NCBI GenBank assembly: GCA_021832345.1 | Contig: JAKBKY010000001.1 | Location: forward strand, 396,385-460,384 | Length of the DNA: 64,000 nucleotides | Direction of reading: 5' to 3' | Origin: a bacterium | Lineage (GTDB): Bacteria; Vulcanimicrobiota; Vulcanimicrobiia; Vulcanimicrobiales; Vulcanimicrobiaceae | Shown: in pieces, positions 34,318 to 43,261 of the stretch | Layout of the letters: the number at the start of each line of letters is the position of its first letter | Position numbering within the stretch: the stretch's first letter is position 1 | The notes under the pieces: model-generated | The model's input: the letters and a program-made list of their open reading frames with translations, nothing else | Told to the model about the DNA's origin: nothing | Databases searched by the model: none | Made by a program: the position numbers and the translations under genes

Positions 34318-35264
34318 CAGGGAGCCTTGGCGTGCTGCAGCGTGATGACGACGGGCAGCCCGCCGGTGTGTGGATAGATGTTTTCGGCCGCGTAGGCGGT
34401 CAGCAGATAGGTCCCATGACCCTGCGTGAGCATGGTCGCCATCCGGCCGATGTCAGGATAGGTCTGTTTGGGGTCGAAGTTCGACAAGAAGAGCGCCGGC
34501 ATCCCGTGCTTGTTCGCCTCGATCGCCACGGCGTTGCGCAGCTCGATGAGGGCGTAGTTGATGCTCACCGTCTTGCCTGAGGGGATGACGATCGAGGCGA
34601 TCGGGGTCTTCGCGGGATAGACCAGCATATCCGGCGCCTCATAGATGCCAAAGTGGATCTTATCGTGCGCGAAGAGATTTTGGTCGGCGACCGCCGCCAG
34701 CATCACGTTGCCGGCCGACAGTTCAGCTTCTAACTTGGGGTCGTTCGCGGCAGCTACCAGCTTCTTGTTCACATCCGCTGGTGGGAGGAACTTCTGCAAT
34801 CCGAGATTCGGATAGTACTCGTTGATGTACGCAACCGTCTCACGGTAGAAGCGCAGGTAGAGCCGATAACGATCTTGGGCAGAGGCGCCCTTGGGGATGA
34901 TCTGATTAAACGGTGCCATCACCGCGTTGAACGGGACCACGAGAATGCCCTCGTTCGCGCGGGTTTGCAACTGGTGTGCACGCGCCTCCAACTCACTGAT
35001 GCGAGAGTTAATCGTATTCAGCCGAAAGAAGGCGGTCTTGACTTCTTGACTGGCCAAGATAGCGCTCACGGTGACCAAAAGGGCGATCACCATCCCGGTG
35101 CCCACGGCAATGATCGTCGATGTATACTTCGGGCGCATCCCAAAGAGCGTGAGTCGCCGGCGACCGACCTGGTGCCCAACCCGATCGCCCACATAGGCGA
35201 TCACGCCTGCAAGCACGGTGATGAAGAAGACTAAGCCAAGCCCGCGTATGGTCTCTAACATCAC
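34317..35264 (-). CDS. DUF3084 domain membrane protein
   Basis: 315 aa. Two N-terminal membrane helices (GLVFFITVLAGVIAYVGD and the following IIAVGTGMVIALLVTVSAI) flank a basic loop GRRRLTLFGMRPKYT, the DUF3084 hallmark. A coiled coil (NTINSRISELEARAHQLQ) and a large domain follow. DUF3084 is common in cyanobacteria and of unknown function. GTG 35264 overlaps the LptF/G stop (GTGA); ATG 35261 is an alternative. Lying between the Lpt permease and the YqgF-like gene, it may take part in envelope transport. Confidence 0.8.
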   Translation of the reverse strand: MMLETIRGLGLVFFITVLAGVIAYVGDRVGHQVGRRRLTLFGMRPKYTSTIIAVGTGMVIALLVTVSAILASQEVKTAFFRLNTINSRISELEARAHQLQTRANEGILVVPFNAVMAPFNQIIPKGASAQDRYRLYLRFYRETVAYINEYYPNLGLQKFLPPADVNKKLVAAANDPKLEAELSAGNVMLAAVADQNLFAHDKIHFGIYEAPDMLVYPAKTPIASIVIPSGKTVSINYALIELRNAVAIEANKHGMPALFLSNFDPKQTYPDIGRMATMLTQGHGTYLLTAYAAENIYPHTGGLPVVITLQHAKAP

Positions 35265-36373
35265 ACCGCTGCCACGCGACGTAAGCGATAGGCACCGATC
35301 GCCGTAAAGATGAGGTTCGGAGCCCAGGCTGCCGGCATCGCAAGCGCCGGCAATGCTTCACCCACATACGAAAAGATCGTCGCCACCACGTAGTAGATAA
35401 AGACGATCCCCACCGCCAAGCCGAAACCCAGACCCGTGCTTCCGCCGCCTCGAAGCGACCGAATCCCAAAGGGCACCGCAATAAGGACAAAGACAAAACA
35501 AGCAAACGGCCGTGCGAGCTTCTCGTCGTATGCGGTGACATACTTGCGCAGCTCGGTTGGGGTCAGTTGCCCGGAGCGAATCACGGCGGCAATCTCGGTC
35601 AGGCTCATCTCCTGTGGGTTATTGTTCTTGATTCTCTGGACCAAGTCGGTTGGATTCTCGCCCAGTTGCACCTTCAGGGTCGGCGTATGGGGCTGCTCGG
35701 TGACCGTCCCATCACTATTAAAGCGATAACTCGATACATTGTGAAGGGTCCAACTCTTCGCCAAAAAGTGGGCTCGGCCGGCAAAGGCCACGAGGGTCGG
35801 CTGGTTGTGCGCATCGTATTGAATGATGGTCACGTTGAGCAACGCTTGGGACCCCGGCTCATAGGCCGTAGCAATCGTCTCCTGACGCCCACCACCCGGC
35901 AAGGGTGCCGAGACCGTGAGGTCGCGGTTAAAGGCGCTCGTATGGTTGATCACCACATCTTCGATGGTGGTGACTTGGTCTTGGGCAAACGGCACGACCA
36001 ACTCTTGCAGGAAGAGCGTCACAAACGAAAAGAGGACGCCGGCGACCAGCAAGGGTGCCACGATACGATTGAAACTGATGCCCCCCGCCTTCATCGCCGT
36101 TATCTCGCTCTCACCGGAGAGCCGCTGCACGGCCAGGAGCGTGCCGAGTAAGAGTGCCATCGGGATGACCAATACGACCATCGCCGGCAGCTCCCACAGG
36201 AAGAGTTCGATCGCCGCCCACAGAGGAGCGTGATCGTCGCTGACCAGTCGGCCGATGTTGAGGATCTGCGTCGCCGCAAAGATTAGGACGAACGCCGACA
36301 GGCCGAAGCCAAAGGGTCCGCTCAACTCCGAGAGGATGTACCGGTCGAGGATCGCCGGGCGCAGGCGCGCCAT
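35261..36373 (-). CDS. LptF/LptG-family LPS export permease (YjgP/YjgQ)
   Basis: 370 aa. The N-terminus ILDRYILSELSGPFGFGLSAF and the helices ELPAMVVLVIPMALLLGTLLAV and SGESEITAMKAGGISFNRI are the YjgP/YjgQ signature; a periplasmic beta-jellyroll domain and three C-terminal membrane helices follow (KLARPFACFVFVLIAVPFGI). Such proteins form the inner-membrane LptFG pair with LptB2 to extract LPS. Only one permease gene is visible, so its partner is elsewhere or it acts as a homodimer. It overlaps LptB by one base. Confidence 0.9.
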   Translation of the reverse strand: MARLRPAILDRYILSELSGPFGFGLSAFVLIFAATQILNIGRLVSDDHAPLWAAIELFLWELPAMVVLVIPMALLLGTLLAVQRLSGESEITAMKAGGISFNRIVAPLLVAGVLFSFVTLFLQELVVPFAQDQVTTIEDVVINHTSAFNRDLTVSAPLPGGGRQETIATAYEPGSQALLNVTIIQYDAHNQPTLVAFAGRAHFLAKSWTLHNVSSYRFNSDGTVTEQPHTPTLKVQLGENPTDLVQRIKNNNPQEMSLTEIAAVIRSGQLTPTELRKYVTAYDEKLARPFACFVFVLIAVPFGIRSLRGGGSTGLGFGLAVGIVFIYYVVATIFSYVGEALPALAMPAAWAPNLIFTAIGAYRLRRVAAV

Positions 36374-37116
36374 CAGAGGCGAAACCCTTCCCCAAGATAG
36401 AACTGCCGCGCAAGCGGCGACTCGAGTACCTCTTGTGCCGTACCGGAAACGTCGATCCTGCCGTTATTTAAGATATAGGCCCGGTCGACGATCGCAAGCG
36501 TTTCGCGAACTTGGTGATCGGTAATCAGGATCCCGAGTCCGCGCTCTCGTAACTGCCGAATCATCGCCTGAATATCTGCAACGGCGATCGGATCGATGCC
36601 GGTAAACGGCTCGTCGAGCAAGAGAAAGGCGGGGTCGGTCGCAAGCGCACGCGCGATCTCCACGCGGCGACGCTCACCCCCCGAGAGACTGTCGCCTCGC
36701 GCACGTTCGAAGGCACCCAGCCCAAATTCGTCCAGCAGCTCCGGCAAGCGACGCTCTTGCTCTTCCAGAGCGACTCCATTCTGCTCCCAAATCAAGCGCA
36801 GGTTATCGCCGACCGTCAACTTGCGAAAGATGGAGTTCTCTTGCGAGAGGTACCCGATGCCGGCGCGTGCGCGACGGTACATGGGAGCCTTCGTAAGATC
36901 GACCTCGCTATCGGCATCCAGGAGCGCCACACTTCCGCCATCCGGTTTCACGAGCCCGACGGCCATATAAAACGTGGTCGTCTTGCCGGCGCCGTTGGGC
37001 CCGAGCAGGCCGACCACCTCTCCGGTGCGCACATCGGCGCTCACTCCGTTGACGACGGCGCGCTCGCCATAGTACTTCACCAGACCGCGCAGTGCGATCG
37101 ATCGCCCTTGGTTCAT
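36373..37116 (-). CDS. lptB: LPS export ABC transporter ATP-binding protein LptB
   Basis: 247 aa. Walker A GPNGAGKTTT (39-48), Q-loop YLSQENSIFRKLTVGDNL, signature LSGGERRRVEIARAL, Walker B LLLDEPFTGIDPIAV and H-loop ITDHQVRETL, all with LptB-type wording. It powers LPS extraction with the LptF/G-like permease encoded next. It overlaps the preceding LptC-like lipoprotein gene by 4 bases. Confidence 0.95.
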   Translation of the reverse strand: MNQGRSIALRGLVKYYGERAVVNGVSADVRTGEVVGLLGPNGAGKTTTFYMAVGLVKPDGGSVALLDADSEVDLTKAPMYRRARAGIGYLSQENSIFRKLTVGDNLRLIWEQNGVALEEQERRLPELLDEFGLGAFERARGDSLSGGERRRVEIARALATDPAFLLLDEPFTGIDPIAVADIQAMIRQLRERGLGILITDHQVRETLAIVDRAYILNNGRIDVSGTAQEVLESPLARQFYLGEGFRL

Positions 37117-37643
37117 TGCATCTGCATCCGTGTAAACGATACGTTCGAATCGAAGCGGGAACCGCTGGCACGCATTCCATGGCGGTCAACGATATACACG
37201 TCCCCGCGCCCGTGCAGCATCCCGCCGGCCTGATCGTAGGTCAACCGACGGCACCGTAGGACGAGGCCATCGTTCGACCGTGCAGTAACACCGCCGGTCA
37301 TCGTCACCAGTTTGCGCGCTTCGTCCACGTAAGCCTGCGGCGCAGCAGCAAGTAAGCGGTGCCCGTGATGACCGTAAAACGTGATGTGGACGCGATGGAA
37401 GGTCGCAGTCGCCATCCCGTTGGCGGAACGACTTGTGTAGGAGCGCGCCGTAAGCTCGTAGAGCGTACGGTTGCCGCGCTGCTGCACGATCCGCACCGGG
37501 TGGTTACGCGTTCCGGCGCCGGTGACCAGCAAAGGGGGTGCGCCGGACACCCCGGGTGTCGGCGTCGGAGAGGCGCTCTGATGTTTTGGCGAAGGCGCGC
37601 AGGCCGCCAGCAGGGCGAAGATGAGCGCCGCCGAGCGTTTCAC
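37113..37643 (-). CDS. LptC/LptA-related lipoprotein
   Basis: 176 aa from GTG 37643, overlapping the ligase stop (GTGA). The lipobox ALLAAC gives a lipid-anchored mature protein; a Ser/Pro/Thr linker follows. The remainder is beta-strand rich (LYELTARSYTSRSANGMATA, RRLTYDQAGGMLHGRGDVYI), matching the OstA/LptA-LptC beta-jellyroll. Proteins of this family hand LPS from the inner-membrane complex across the periplasm. Its place directly before lptB supports the role; a membrane-anchored LptC replaced by a lipoprotein is unusual. Confidence 0.75.
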   Translation of the reverse strand: MKRSAALIFALLAACAPSPKHQSASPTPTPGVSGAPPLLVTGAGTRNHPVRIVQQRGNRTLYELTARSYTSRSANGMATATFHRVHITFYGHHGHRLLAAAPQAYVDEARKLVTMTGGVTARSNDGLVLRCRRLTYDQAGGMLHGRGDVYIVDRHGMRASGSRFDSNVSFTRMQMQ

Positions 37644-38839
37644 TTGAGGTCCTCGCCCAATCCATCGCGGGCCAAGACGAGCGCAAGCGCCATCGTCGGC
37701 AGCCATAAGCCGAAGATCACCACGCTCACCGTGTCGATCAAACCCTGTACCAGCGTTCCGAAGAGTCCCGCCGCGGCGGCCAGCGCCAACTGGACGTGGA
37801 TCGGTCGAGCCGCGCGCAGGCGCTGCAGGAGCGTCTGAGCGAAGCGCCACCAGGTCCACACCACCGCGGCAACGCCGATAATACCGGTCTCGGCGAAGAT
37901 CGTCAGGATAGCGTTGTGCGCGTGGAAGGCAACAGCATCGCCGTCGGGAACGCGCACGTGGGCATAGATCCGCGAGAAGTCCAGCGGTCCGACGCCGGTC
38001 AACGGGAAGCGAGCGATCGCCGAGAAGGCGGCGCGCCAGATGGATAAGCGCGTGTAGTTTTCGCTTGGATTATGGTGGAAGTTGAAGACCGCCAAGACGG
38101 CCAGGACGCTCACGGCGACGACCGCCACCGCTGAGCGCCACCTCATGCGTCCCGTGACCAGCCCATAGAACGCAACCACGGAGGCGAAGCCCACCCAGCC
38201 GGTCCGTGAGAAGCTCAAGACCAGCGCCAGCAGACCCGACCCAATCCCGCACCATGCGACGTAACGCAGCGCCGGCCGCCGCGTGGTCGTTGCCACCGCA
38301 TAGGCCAGCGGCAGAAAAACGATGAGGTAACCCGCCAACTCGCCCGGCAACACAAAGGTACCGATTGCTCGCCCGTGTCCAATCGTGTACTGCGCGGCAG
38401 GCCGGTGGGTGAGCACCATCACGATCGCAACGAGTGAGCCGAGTGTTCCCGTCGCCAGATACGACCACCAGATGGCGGAAGCGACGTGTGGCCGGCGGTA
38501 GAAGCGCAAGATGCTCAGGTGCCAAACGATGCCCAAGCCGAAGACGCCGACGAAGAGCGTGCCGGCCAGCGGATCGAGGCCGAGCAACGCGGCGAGGACC
38601 GCCGAACCAAGCCACGCGAGCAGCGGGATAAGCGTGGGCGGCGCCTCCCGTGGCGCCTGCAACAACAGCACGCCCGCATAGATCGCCGCTAGCACCATGG
38701 CGGCAAGTAAGACGGCGGCGGCGTTCGGGGGGATGACCGACACCCCGGGAACGCTCACCCCGGCGAGCATCACAAACGAAGGGAAGAGTGGAAGTGCCCC
38801 ATGCACGAGGGCAAACACGCTCGGTAGTGCGCGTTTCAC
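37640..38839 (-). CDS. O-antigen ligase-like (WaaL/Wzy_C) membrane protein
   Basis: 399 aa with about ten membrane helices. The Wzy_C/O-antigen ligase region has LSFSRTGWVGFASVV, the large periplasmic loop (SENYTRLSIWRAAFSAIARF, PLTGVGPLDFSRIYAHVR), and HAHNAILTIFAETGIIG with the conserved His. Ligases attach O-antigen to lipid A-core; polymerases look the same, so the exact reaction is uncertain. Its neighbours make and export lipid A, which favours the ligase role. Confidence 0.83.
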   Translation of the reverse strand: MKRALPSVFALVHGALPLFPSFVMLAGVSVPGVSVIPPNAAAVLLAAMVLAAIYAGVLLLQAPREAPPTLIPLLAWLGSAVLAALLGLDPLAGTLFVGVFGLGIVWHLSILRFYRRPHVASAIWWSYLATGTLGSLVAIVMVLTHRPAAQYTIGHGRAIGTFVLPGELAGYLIVFLPLAYAVATTTRRPALRYVAWCGIGSGLLALVLSFSRTGWVGFASVVAFYGLVTGRMRWRSAVAVVAVSVLAVLAVFNFHHNPSENYTRLSIWRAAFSAIARFPLTGVGPLDFSRIYAHVRVPDGDAVAFHAHNAILTIFAETGIIGVAAVVWTWWRFAQTLLQRLRAARPIHVQLALAAAAGLFGTLVQGLIDTVSVVIFGLWLPTMALALVLARDGLGEDLK

Positions 38840-40008
38840 GACGCCTCCTCGAGCATCGCGGCAAGGTAGCGGGCTATCGCAGAGGCGCCGCCCGGCGGCC
38901 CCATGCGCTCTCGACCGATGCGGCCCATCCGCTCGCGCTGCGCTGGGTCAGCCAGCAGGGCGCCGATCTGTGCGCTCGTCGTTGCGCGATCGTCCGGGAG
39001 CATCAGGAGCGCACCATCCAGCAGGCCCCGCTGGCGACGACGATACCAGGCCGACTTCGACTCCCCGGGTGACACAAGCGCAACGACCGGGACGCCGGCC
39101 GCCGCTGCAGCCTCGTTTGCCGTACCGGCCTGCCCAACGACCAGCGTAGCCCGGGCCAGGAGTGAACCAAGGCTCCCCTGCCAAGCGCGTATGCGTACCG
39201 CGTGCGTAGACGGATCGATCAGCTCGAAGGCGACGGGCGCATCGGTACCGGAACGCACCTGCCAACCGTCGCTCGCAAGGACGCTCGCGAAGCGAGTCGC
39301 CTGCAGCCCGGGTGCAAGCGAGAGCACTCCACCGATCGAGGGTTGCCGGCGCGCGAGTTCCCTGACCGTCGCGGTCAACGCGCGTGCGTGCTCGTACGCG
39401 CTCTCGCGACTGCCGGGAAAGAGCGCCAGCGTCGGGGCGAAGCCGTTCACGGCCGCTTGGACCCGCGAATCGTCATCGGTGTAGAGATCGGCGATGACAT
39501 TCCCGGGCGCAAGCGCAGGAACACGCTGTTGTTCAAGTCGCTGTGCGGTCGCCGAGTCCCTAACGAAGACGTACCGCGCACGACGCAAGACCTGACGCTC
39601 ACACGGCCCATAGGGAGCTACGTAGACGCTCTTGGCCGTCCCGACAAAACAGGTTGGAGCGCCGACCAGCAGGCTCATGCCAAGCGCGTAGATATCGCCG
39701 ACGGCGACGACCGCTGCATACCGCCGGTGCAAGGAGCGCAAGAGGCGTACTTGCTCGAGAGTGATCCCGATGAGACCGCTGCGCAGATCGGCAAGGATGT
39801 TGCGCAGGTTGAGCATCGCGATGAGGCCGCCGCTTGGCATCGCGGCCCGTGGCCCGACCTCCCGCATCGACGACGGCAAGGCAAAATCACCGACGAGCGC
39901 CAGGTGGTCGCAGCTCACGTTCGGGCGGAGCACTCCAAGCTCTTGCGCAATTCGGGCGGCAATGGCCTGCTCACCGTGACCGTTGCTCACCATCAGGAGC
40001 GCCGTCAT
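38836..40008 (-). CDS. Lipid-A-disaccharide synthase-related (LpxB-like) glycosyltransferase
   Basis: 390 aa from ATG 40008; a further 52 in-frame codons upstream look non-coding. It begins LMVSNGHGEQAIAARIAQEL and has the LpxB/MurG-like GT-B pattern PTLALFPGSRESAYEHA (phosphate loop), ARATLVVGQAGTANEAAAAAG and GVPVVALVSPGESKSAWYRRR. It is a distant paralogue of LpxB, as found in cyanobacteria under 'lipid-A-disaccharide synthase-related'. Its substrate is not known. It precedes and overlaps the ligase gene. Confidence 0.8.
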   Translation of the reverse strand: MTALLMVSNGHGEQAIAARIAQELGVLRPNVSCDHLALVGDFALPSSMREVGPRAAMPSGGLIAMLNLRNILADLRSGLIGITLEQVRLLRSLHRRYAAVVAVGDIYALGMSLLVGAPTCFVGTAKSVYVAPYGPCERQVLRRARYVFVRDSATAQRLEQQRVPALAPGNVIADLYTDDDSRVQAAVNGFAPTLALFPGSRESAYEHARALTATVRELARRQPSIGGVLSLAPGLQATRFASVLASDGWQVRSGTDAPVAFELIDPSTHAVRIRAWQGSLGSLLARATLVVGQAGTANEAAAAAGVPVVALVSPGESKSAWYRRRQRGLLDGALLMLPDDRATTSAQIGALLADPAQRERMGRIGRERMGPPGGASAIARYLAAMLEEAS

Positions 40009-40160
40009 ATCGCGCCTAGGAGTTTGTCGGGCTTGGCCCATTTTTGGATCCGGAGGCGATTTTTGTTCGGAGACGAGGCGCGAAGAGGGAGCCGCCGTAG
40101 CTTCGTGACCGATGAGCAACGATGTATTCGGCAAAAAGCGACCCGGAGACGGAAAGGTGC

Positions 40161-40892
40161 TCACGTCCGGCAGACTCCCAAAAGCGGCAACAGCTCACTG
40201 CGCTCGACGACGAAACGCTTGCGCGGCTCGTTGTACGATAGCTCGGTACGCGAAACGTAACGCGCGTAGGGACCGGCATGGACGATCGGGACCTCGTTCG
40301 CGTACTCCGGCTCGTGTAAGGTGTCATGACTGTGCCCACCCAAGATAAGGTCGATCCTTGGAACCTTCGCGGCAAGCTGCCGGTCGAGCTTCAGGCCGAC
40401 ATGCGAGAGAACGACCAGGGCCTCCCCGGGCGCAACCCGTGCGGCATACGGCGCCACCGCGGCCCACGGTTCCAAGAAGCGCCAACCGAAGATCCGTTCC
40501 CAAAAGCTTGCCGCCGGATACTGCATAATGAGCAGGCCCAGGACATGAACCCGTATGCCGTCTTGCTCGAGAATCAGCGAAGGAACAAACGGCAGGGGAC
40601 GACCCCGAAGATCCAAGAGATTGCTGCAGACGAGCGGGTGCTGCATCCGGCGCGCACGTGCCGCGAGCAATGGAGCGATGTAGTGAAACTCGCGGTTGCC
40701 GATTGCCTGAGCATCGTAACCGGCAGCATCGAACTCGGCCAGCACCGGTTCGTCGCGACGATAGATCGTTTGGCTGCCGCGCAGACTGTCGCCGCAGTCG
40801 AAGAGCAACCCGGGGCGCTGCGCTCGTAGCTCTCGTAAGCGCCCCGAGAAACCGCGCCGCCCGTGTATGTCGCTGGTGTGGTAGATGAGCAC
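40161..40892 (-). CDS. Calcineurin-like metallophosphoesterase coupled to lpxB
   Basis: 243 aa from GTG 40892, which shares one base with the lpxB stop TAG. Metal-binding motifs appear in order: TSDIHG (D8, H10), FDCGDS (D35), GNREF (N66), LSHVG (H164) and GGHSHD (H187, H189). The family's GNH(E/D) His is Arg here. The fold resembles the 5'-nucleotidase/UshA catalytic domain without the C-terminal substrate domain; no signal peptide is seen, so the enzyme is probably cytosolic. It sits in the lpx cluster, where an LpxH-like UDP-2,3-diacylglucosamine hydrolase is otherwise missing; that assignment is a hypothesis. Confidence 0.8.
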   Translation of the reverse strand: MLIYHTSDIHGRRGFSGRLRELRAQRPGLLFDCGDSLRGSQTIYRRDEPVLAEFDAAGYDAQAIGNREFHYIAPLLAARARRMQHPLVCSNLLDLRGRPLPFVPSLILEQDGIRVHVLGLLIMQYPAASFWERIFGWRFLEPWAAVAPYAARVAPGEALVVLSHVGLKLDRQLAAKVPRIDLILGGHSHDTLHEPEYANEVPIVHAGPYARYVSRTELSYNEPRKRFVVERSELLPLLGVCRT

Positions 40893-42010
40893 TACTTCGA
40901 CCCGGTCTGGGCCAGCGCTACGGCGAAACGTGCCGTTTGCTCCAGTGCGTCGCTGGGCCCTAGCGCCTGGCGCAACTCGTCCAATCCGGCTCGCTGGACG
41001 CTCGGATCGACCATCAGGGAGTCCATCGCCGCTGCCAGAAGATCGGGCGTTGCGCGCTCTTGAAGAAACTCCGGGATCAACTCGCGGCCCAACACAAGGT
41101 TTGGAAGCGTGATATAGGTGCCGCGGTAGATTTTTCGCGCGTGCTTGACGAGCAACGGTGAGATCACGTAGAGCGCGATCGACACAACGCCCAGCAAGGC
41201 ACACTCCAAGACCGCGGTGCCGGAGGCCACCCATGCCGCGTCCGCCTCCTGCGTCGCTTCGACCACGCCGCGCACCACGCGCACGTCTTGCAGCGCAGCT
41301 TTCGCCAAAGCCTTGCGCACAAGGCTCTGGGCGCCACCCTCCGCAACGCCTATCGTCACGTGCAACCGCGGGCGTTTGACACGAAGTCGTTCGACCGCAG
41401 CCAACAGAATCGGCAGATGTGCACGAATCTCTCCGCGGCGACTTCCGGGTAAGAGCGCCACTCGCCCGCCGTCGATGGGAGCCTCGGCCCGCGGATGACG
41501 AGCGCTATACCGAGCAGCCAACGGATGCCCGAAGTAGACGACGGGCAGGCGCTGCTGCTTATAAAACTCGTACTGGTGTAAGAACGCCGTCACCGGAACG
41601 CATGCAGCCGCAACGCGGTGCGCACGCACTCCATCGTCCAACCACGCCGCGGGCGGAAACCAATACAGGATGGCCCCTCGATAGCCCAGGCGCTCGCGCA
41701 ACGTGCCGGCTAAGCGCACGTTGAAGGCCCCGAAGTCGACTAACACGAGTAGATCCGGACGGGTCCGTGCGATGTGTGCGGCCGTCAGCCACATGATGCT
41801 CAGCAGTTTCGGGATGCGCGGCAATGCGGCCATCGGGCCCATGCTCGCCCAGCCGGTATGATCGCGCCAGATCCGAAAGCCGCAGGCGCGCATAGCGGCA
41901 GCACCGATGCCTTCGAACTCGGCTTGTGGATCGAAGCCCCGCATGGCTTGCGCCAAGAGCGTGGCGTTCAGTTCGCCGGAAGCTTCGCCGGTTGAGATGA
42001 AGTAGCGCAC
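40892..42010 (-). CDS. lpxB: Lipid-A-disaccharide synthase
   Basis: 372 aa GT19 enzyme joining UDP-2,3-diacylglucosamine and lipid X. The opening YFISTGEASGELNATLLAQAM and the segments LVDFGAFNVRLAGTLRERLG, LPVVYFGHPLA, VALLPGSRRGEIRAHLPILL and VASGTAVLECALLGV match LpxB throughout. GTG start at 42010, 7 bases after lpxA. Cytosolic, membrane-associated. Confidence 0.96.
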   Translation of the reverse strand: MRYFISTGEASGELNATLLAQAMRGFDPQAEFEGIGAAAMRACGFRIWRDHTGWASMGPMAALPRIPKLLSIMWLTAAHIARTRPDLLVLVDFGAFNVRLAGTLRERLGYRGAILYWFPPAAWLDDGVRAHRVAAACVPVTAFLHQYEFYKQQRLPVVYFGHPLAARYSARHPRAEAPIDGGRVALLPGSRRGEIRAHLPILLAAVERLRVKRPRLHVTIGVAEGGAQSLVRKALAKAALQDVRVVRGVVEATQEADAAWVASGTAVLECALLGVVSIALYVISPLLVKHARKIYRGTYITLPNLVLGRELIPEFLQERATPDLLAAAMDSLMVDPSVQRAGLDELRQALGPSDALEQTARFAVALAQTGSK

Positions 42011-42017
42011 GCGCGCC

Positions 42018-42785
42018 TCACTTCAAGATTCCGCGTTGCGAAGGCGCCTCCAGAAATGCCACAAACTCCCGGCCGGCCTCCGTCTGTACCGACGCTTTAA
42101 TCGCGTCCATCGCTTGCGAAACATTGTGCCGAGGATCGTAGAGCACTTTATAGGCTTGTTTGACATCCTTGCGCTCCTCAACCGAGAAACCGGCTCGACG
42201 CAACCCAACGGAGTTCAAGCCATAGGGTTGAGCCGGATTACCTTCCACGAGAATGAACGGGGGGACGTCCTTTGTGAGCTTCGAAGCGCCGCCGACAAAC
42301 GCATAGCGTCCGACGCGCGTAAACTGATGGAGGCCAGCCATGCCACCGATCGTAGCGCAGTCGTCGATCTCGCAGTGGCCGGCAAGCTGAGCGAGATTGC
42401 TCATCGTGACGCCGTTGCCGACCCGGCAGTTGTGTGCGATGTGAACGTATGCCAGTAACAAGCAGTCGCTGCCTACCGACGTGACGCCGTCCTCTCCGGT
42501 AGCACGCTGAATGCTGACATACTCGCGAATGACGGTACGGTCGCCAATCTTTGTGAAAGCACGTTCGCCTACGTACTTGCGATCCTGGGATGCCGAACCG
42601 ATGGTTGCGAATGGATAAACGTTACAGTCGTTGCCGATCTCGGTCCATCCGTTCACCACAATGTGCGCTTGGAGCACCGTACCGCTGCCAACAGATACAT
42701 CTTCTCCGATGACGCAGTACGGACCAACTTCAACGCCGCGTTCGACGCGTGCGTTTGGGTGGACGATCGCCGTTGGATGAATCAT
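42018..42785 (-). CDS. lpxA: Acyl-ACP--UDP-N-acetylglucosamine O-acyltransferase
   Basis: 255 aa, the left-handed beta-helix enzyme starting lipid A synthesis. Hexapeptide repeats run from IHPTAIVHPNARVERGV on; the catalytic His is in YVHIAHNCRVG (H118), and FATIGSASQDRKYVGE is diagnostic of LpxA rather than LpxD. The C-terminal helical domain carries GLNSVGLRRAGFS. It overlaps fabZ by ATGA. Confidence 0.96.
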   Translation of the reverse strand: MIHPTAIVHPNARVERGVEVGPYCVIGEDVSVGSGTVLQAHIVVNGWTEIGNDCNVYPFATIGSASQDRKYVGERAFTKIGDRTVIREYVSIQRATGEDGVTSVGSDCLLLAYVHIAHNCRVGNGVTMSNLAQLAGHCEIDDCATIGGMAGLHQFTRVGRYAFVGGASKLTKDVPPFILVEGNPAQPYGLNSVGLRRAGFSVEERKDVKQAYKVLYDPRHNVSQAMDAIKASVQTEAGREFVAFLEAPSQRGILK

Positions 42786-43261
42786 GCGTGCAAGACCACA
42801 GCGTCCGCACCGAACATCCGGGGATCAGAGGCGATCGAGAACATGAGTTCGGCCGCGCAGACAAGTTGTCCGTCAACGTTTGCTTCGGCACTCACCCAGC
42901 CGATATTTCGGCGATGGCGCAACAATTGAACCTCCATCATCAGCCGATCGCCTGGGACGACGGGGCGACGGAACTTCGCTTTGTTGATACCGGCAAGATA
43001 GGGCGTCTTGCGCGAAAACTCGCCGGGTTCCAGCAGGACCGCACCGCCCAACTGGGCCATCGCCTCGATCATGAGTACCCCGGGGAAGAGCGGGTTGTTC
43101 GGGAAGTGGCCCGTGAAGATCGGCTCGTTGTACGTGATATTCTTGTATCCGACGGCACGTACCCCAGGCTCGAGTTCGACGATCCGGTCGATCAAGAGGA
43201 AGGGGTAGCGATGCGGCAAGATCTCCATGATCTGTCGAATGTCGAGTTCAGCCACGGACAT
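42782..43261 (-). CDS. fabZ: 3-hydroxyacyl-ACP dehydratase FabZ
   Basis: 159 aa hot-dog fold dehydratase. IMEILPHRYPFLLIDRIVE and EPIFTGHFPNNPLFPGVLMI with catalytic H52 and E66 (in IEAMAQ) are the FabZ hallmarks. It competes with LpxA/LpxD for 3-hydroxyacyl-ACP, so its place between lpxC and lpxA is common in bacteria. ATG 43261 lies 14 bases inside the lpxC end; the longer in-frame extension is lpxC shadow. Separate gene, not the LpxC-FabZ fusion of Bacteroidetes. Confidence 0.96.
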   Translation of the reverse strand: MSVAELDIRQIMEILPHRYPFLLIDRIVELEPGVRAVGYKNITYNEPIFTGHFPNNPLFPGVLMIEAMAQLGGAVLLEPGEFSRKTPYLAGINKAKFRRPVVPGDRLMMEVQLLRHRRNIGWVSAEANVDGQLVCAAELMFSIASDPRMFGADAVVLHA

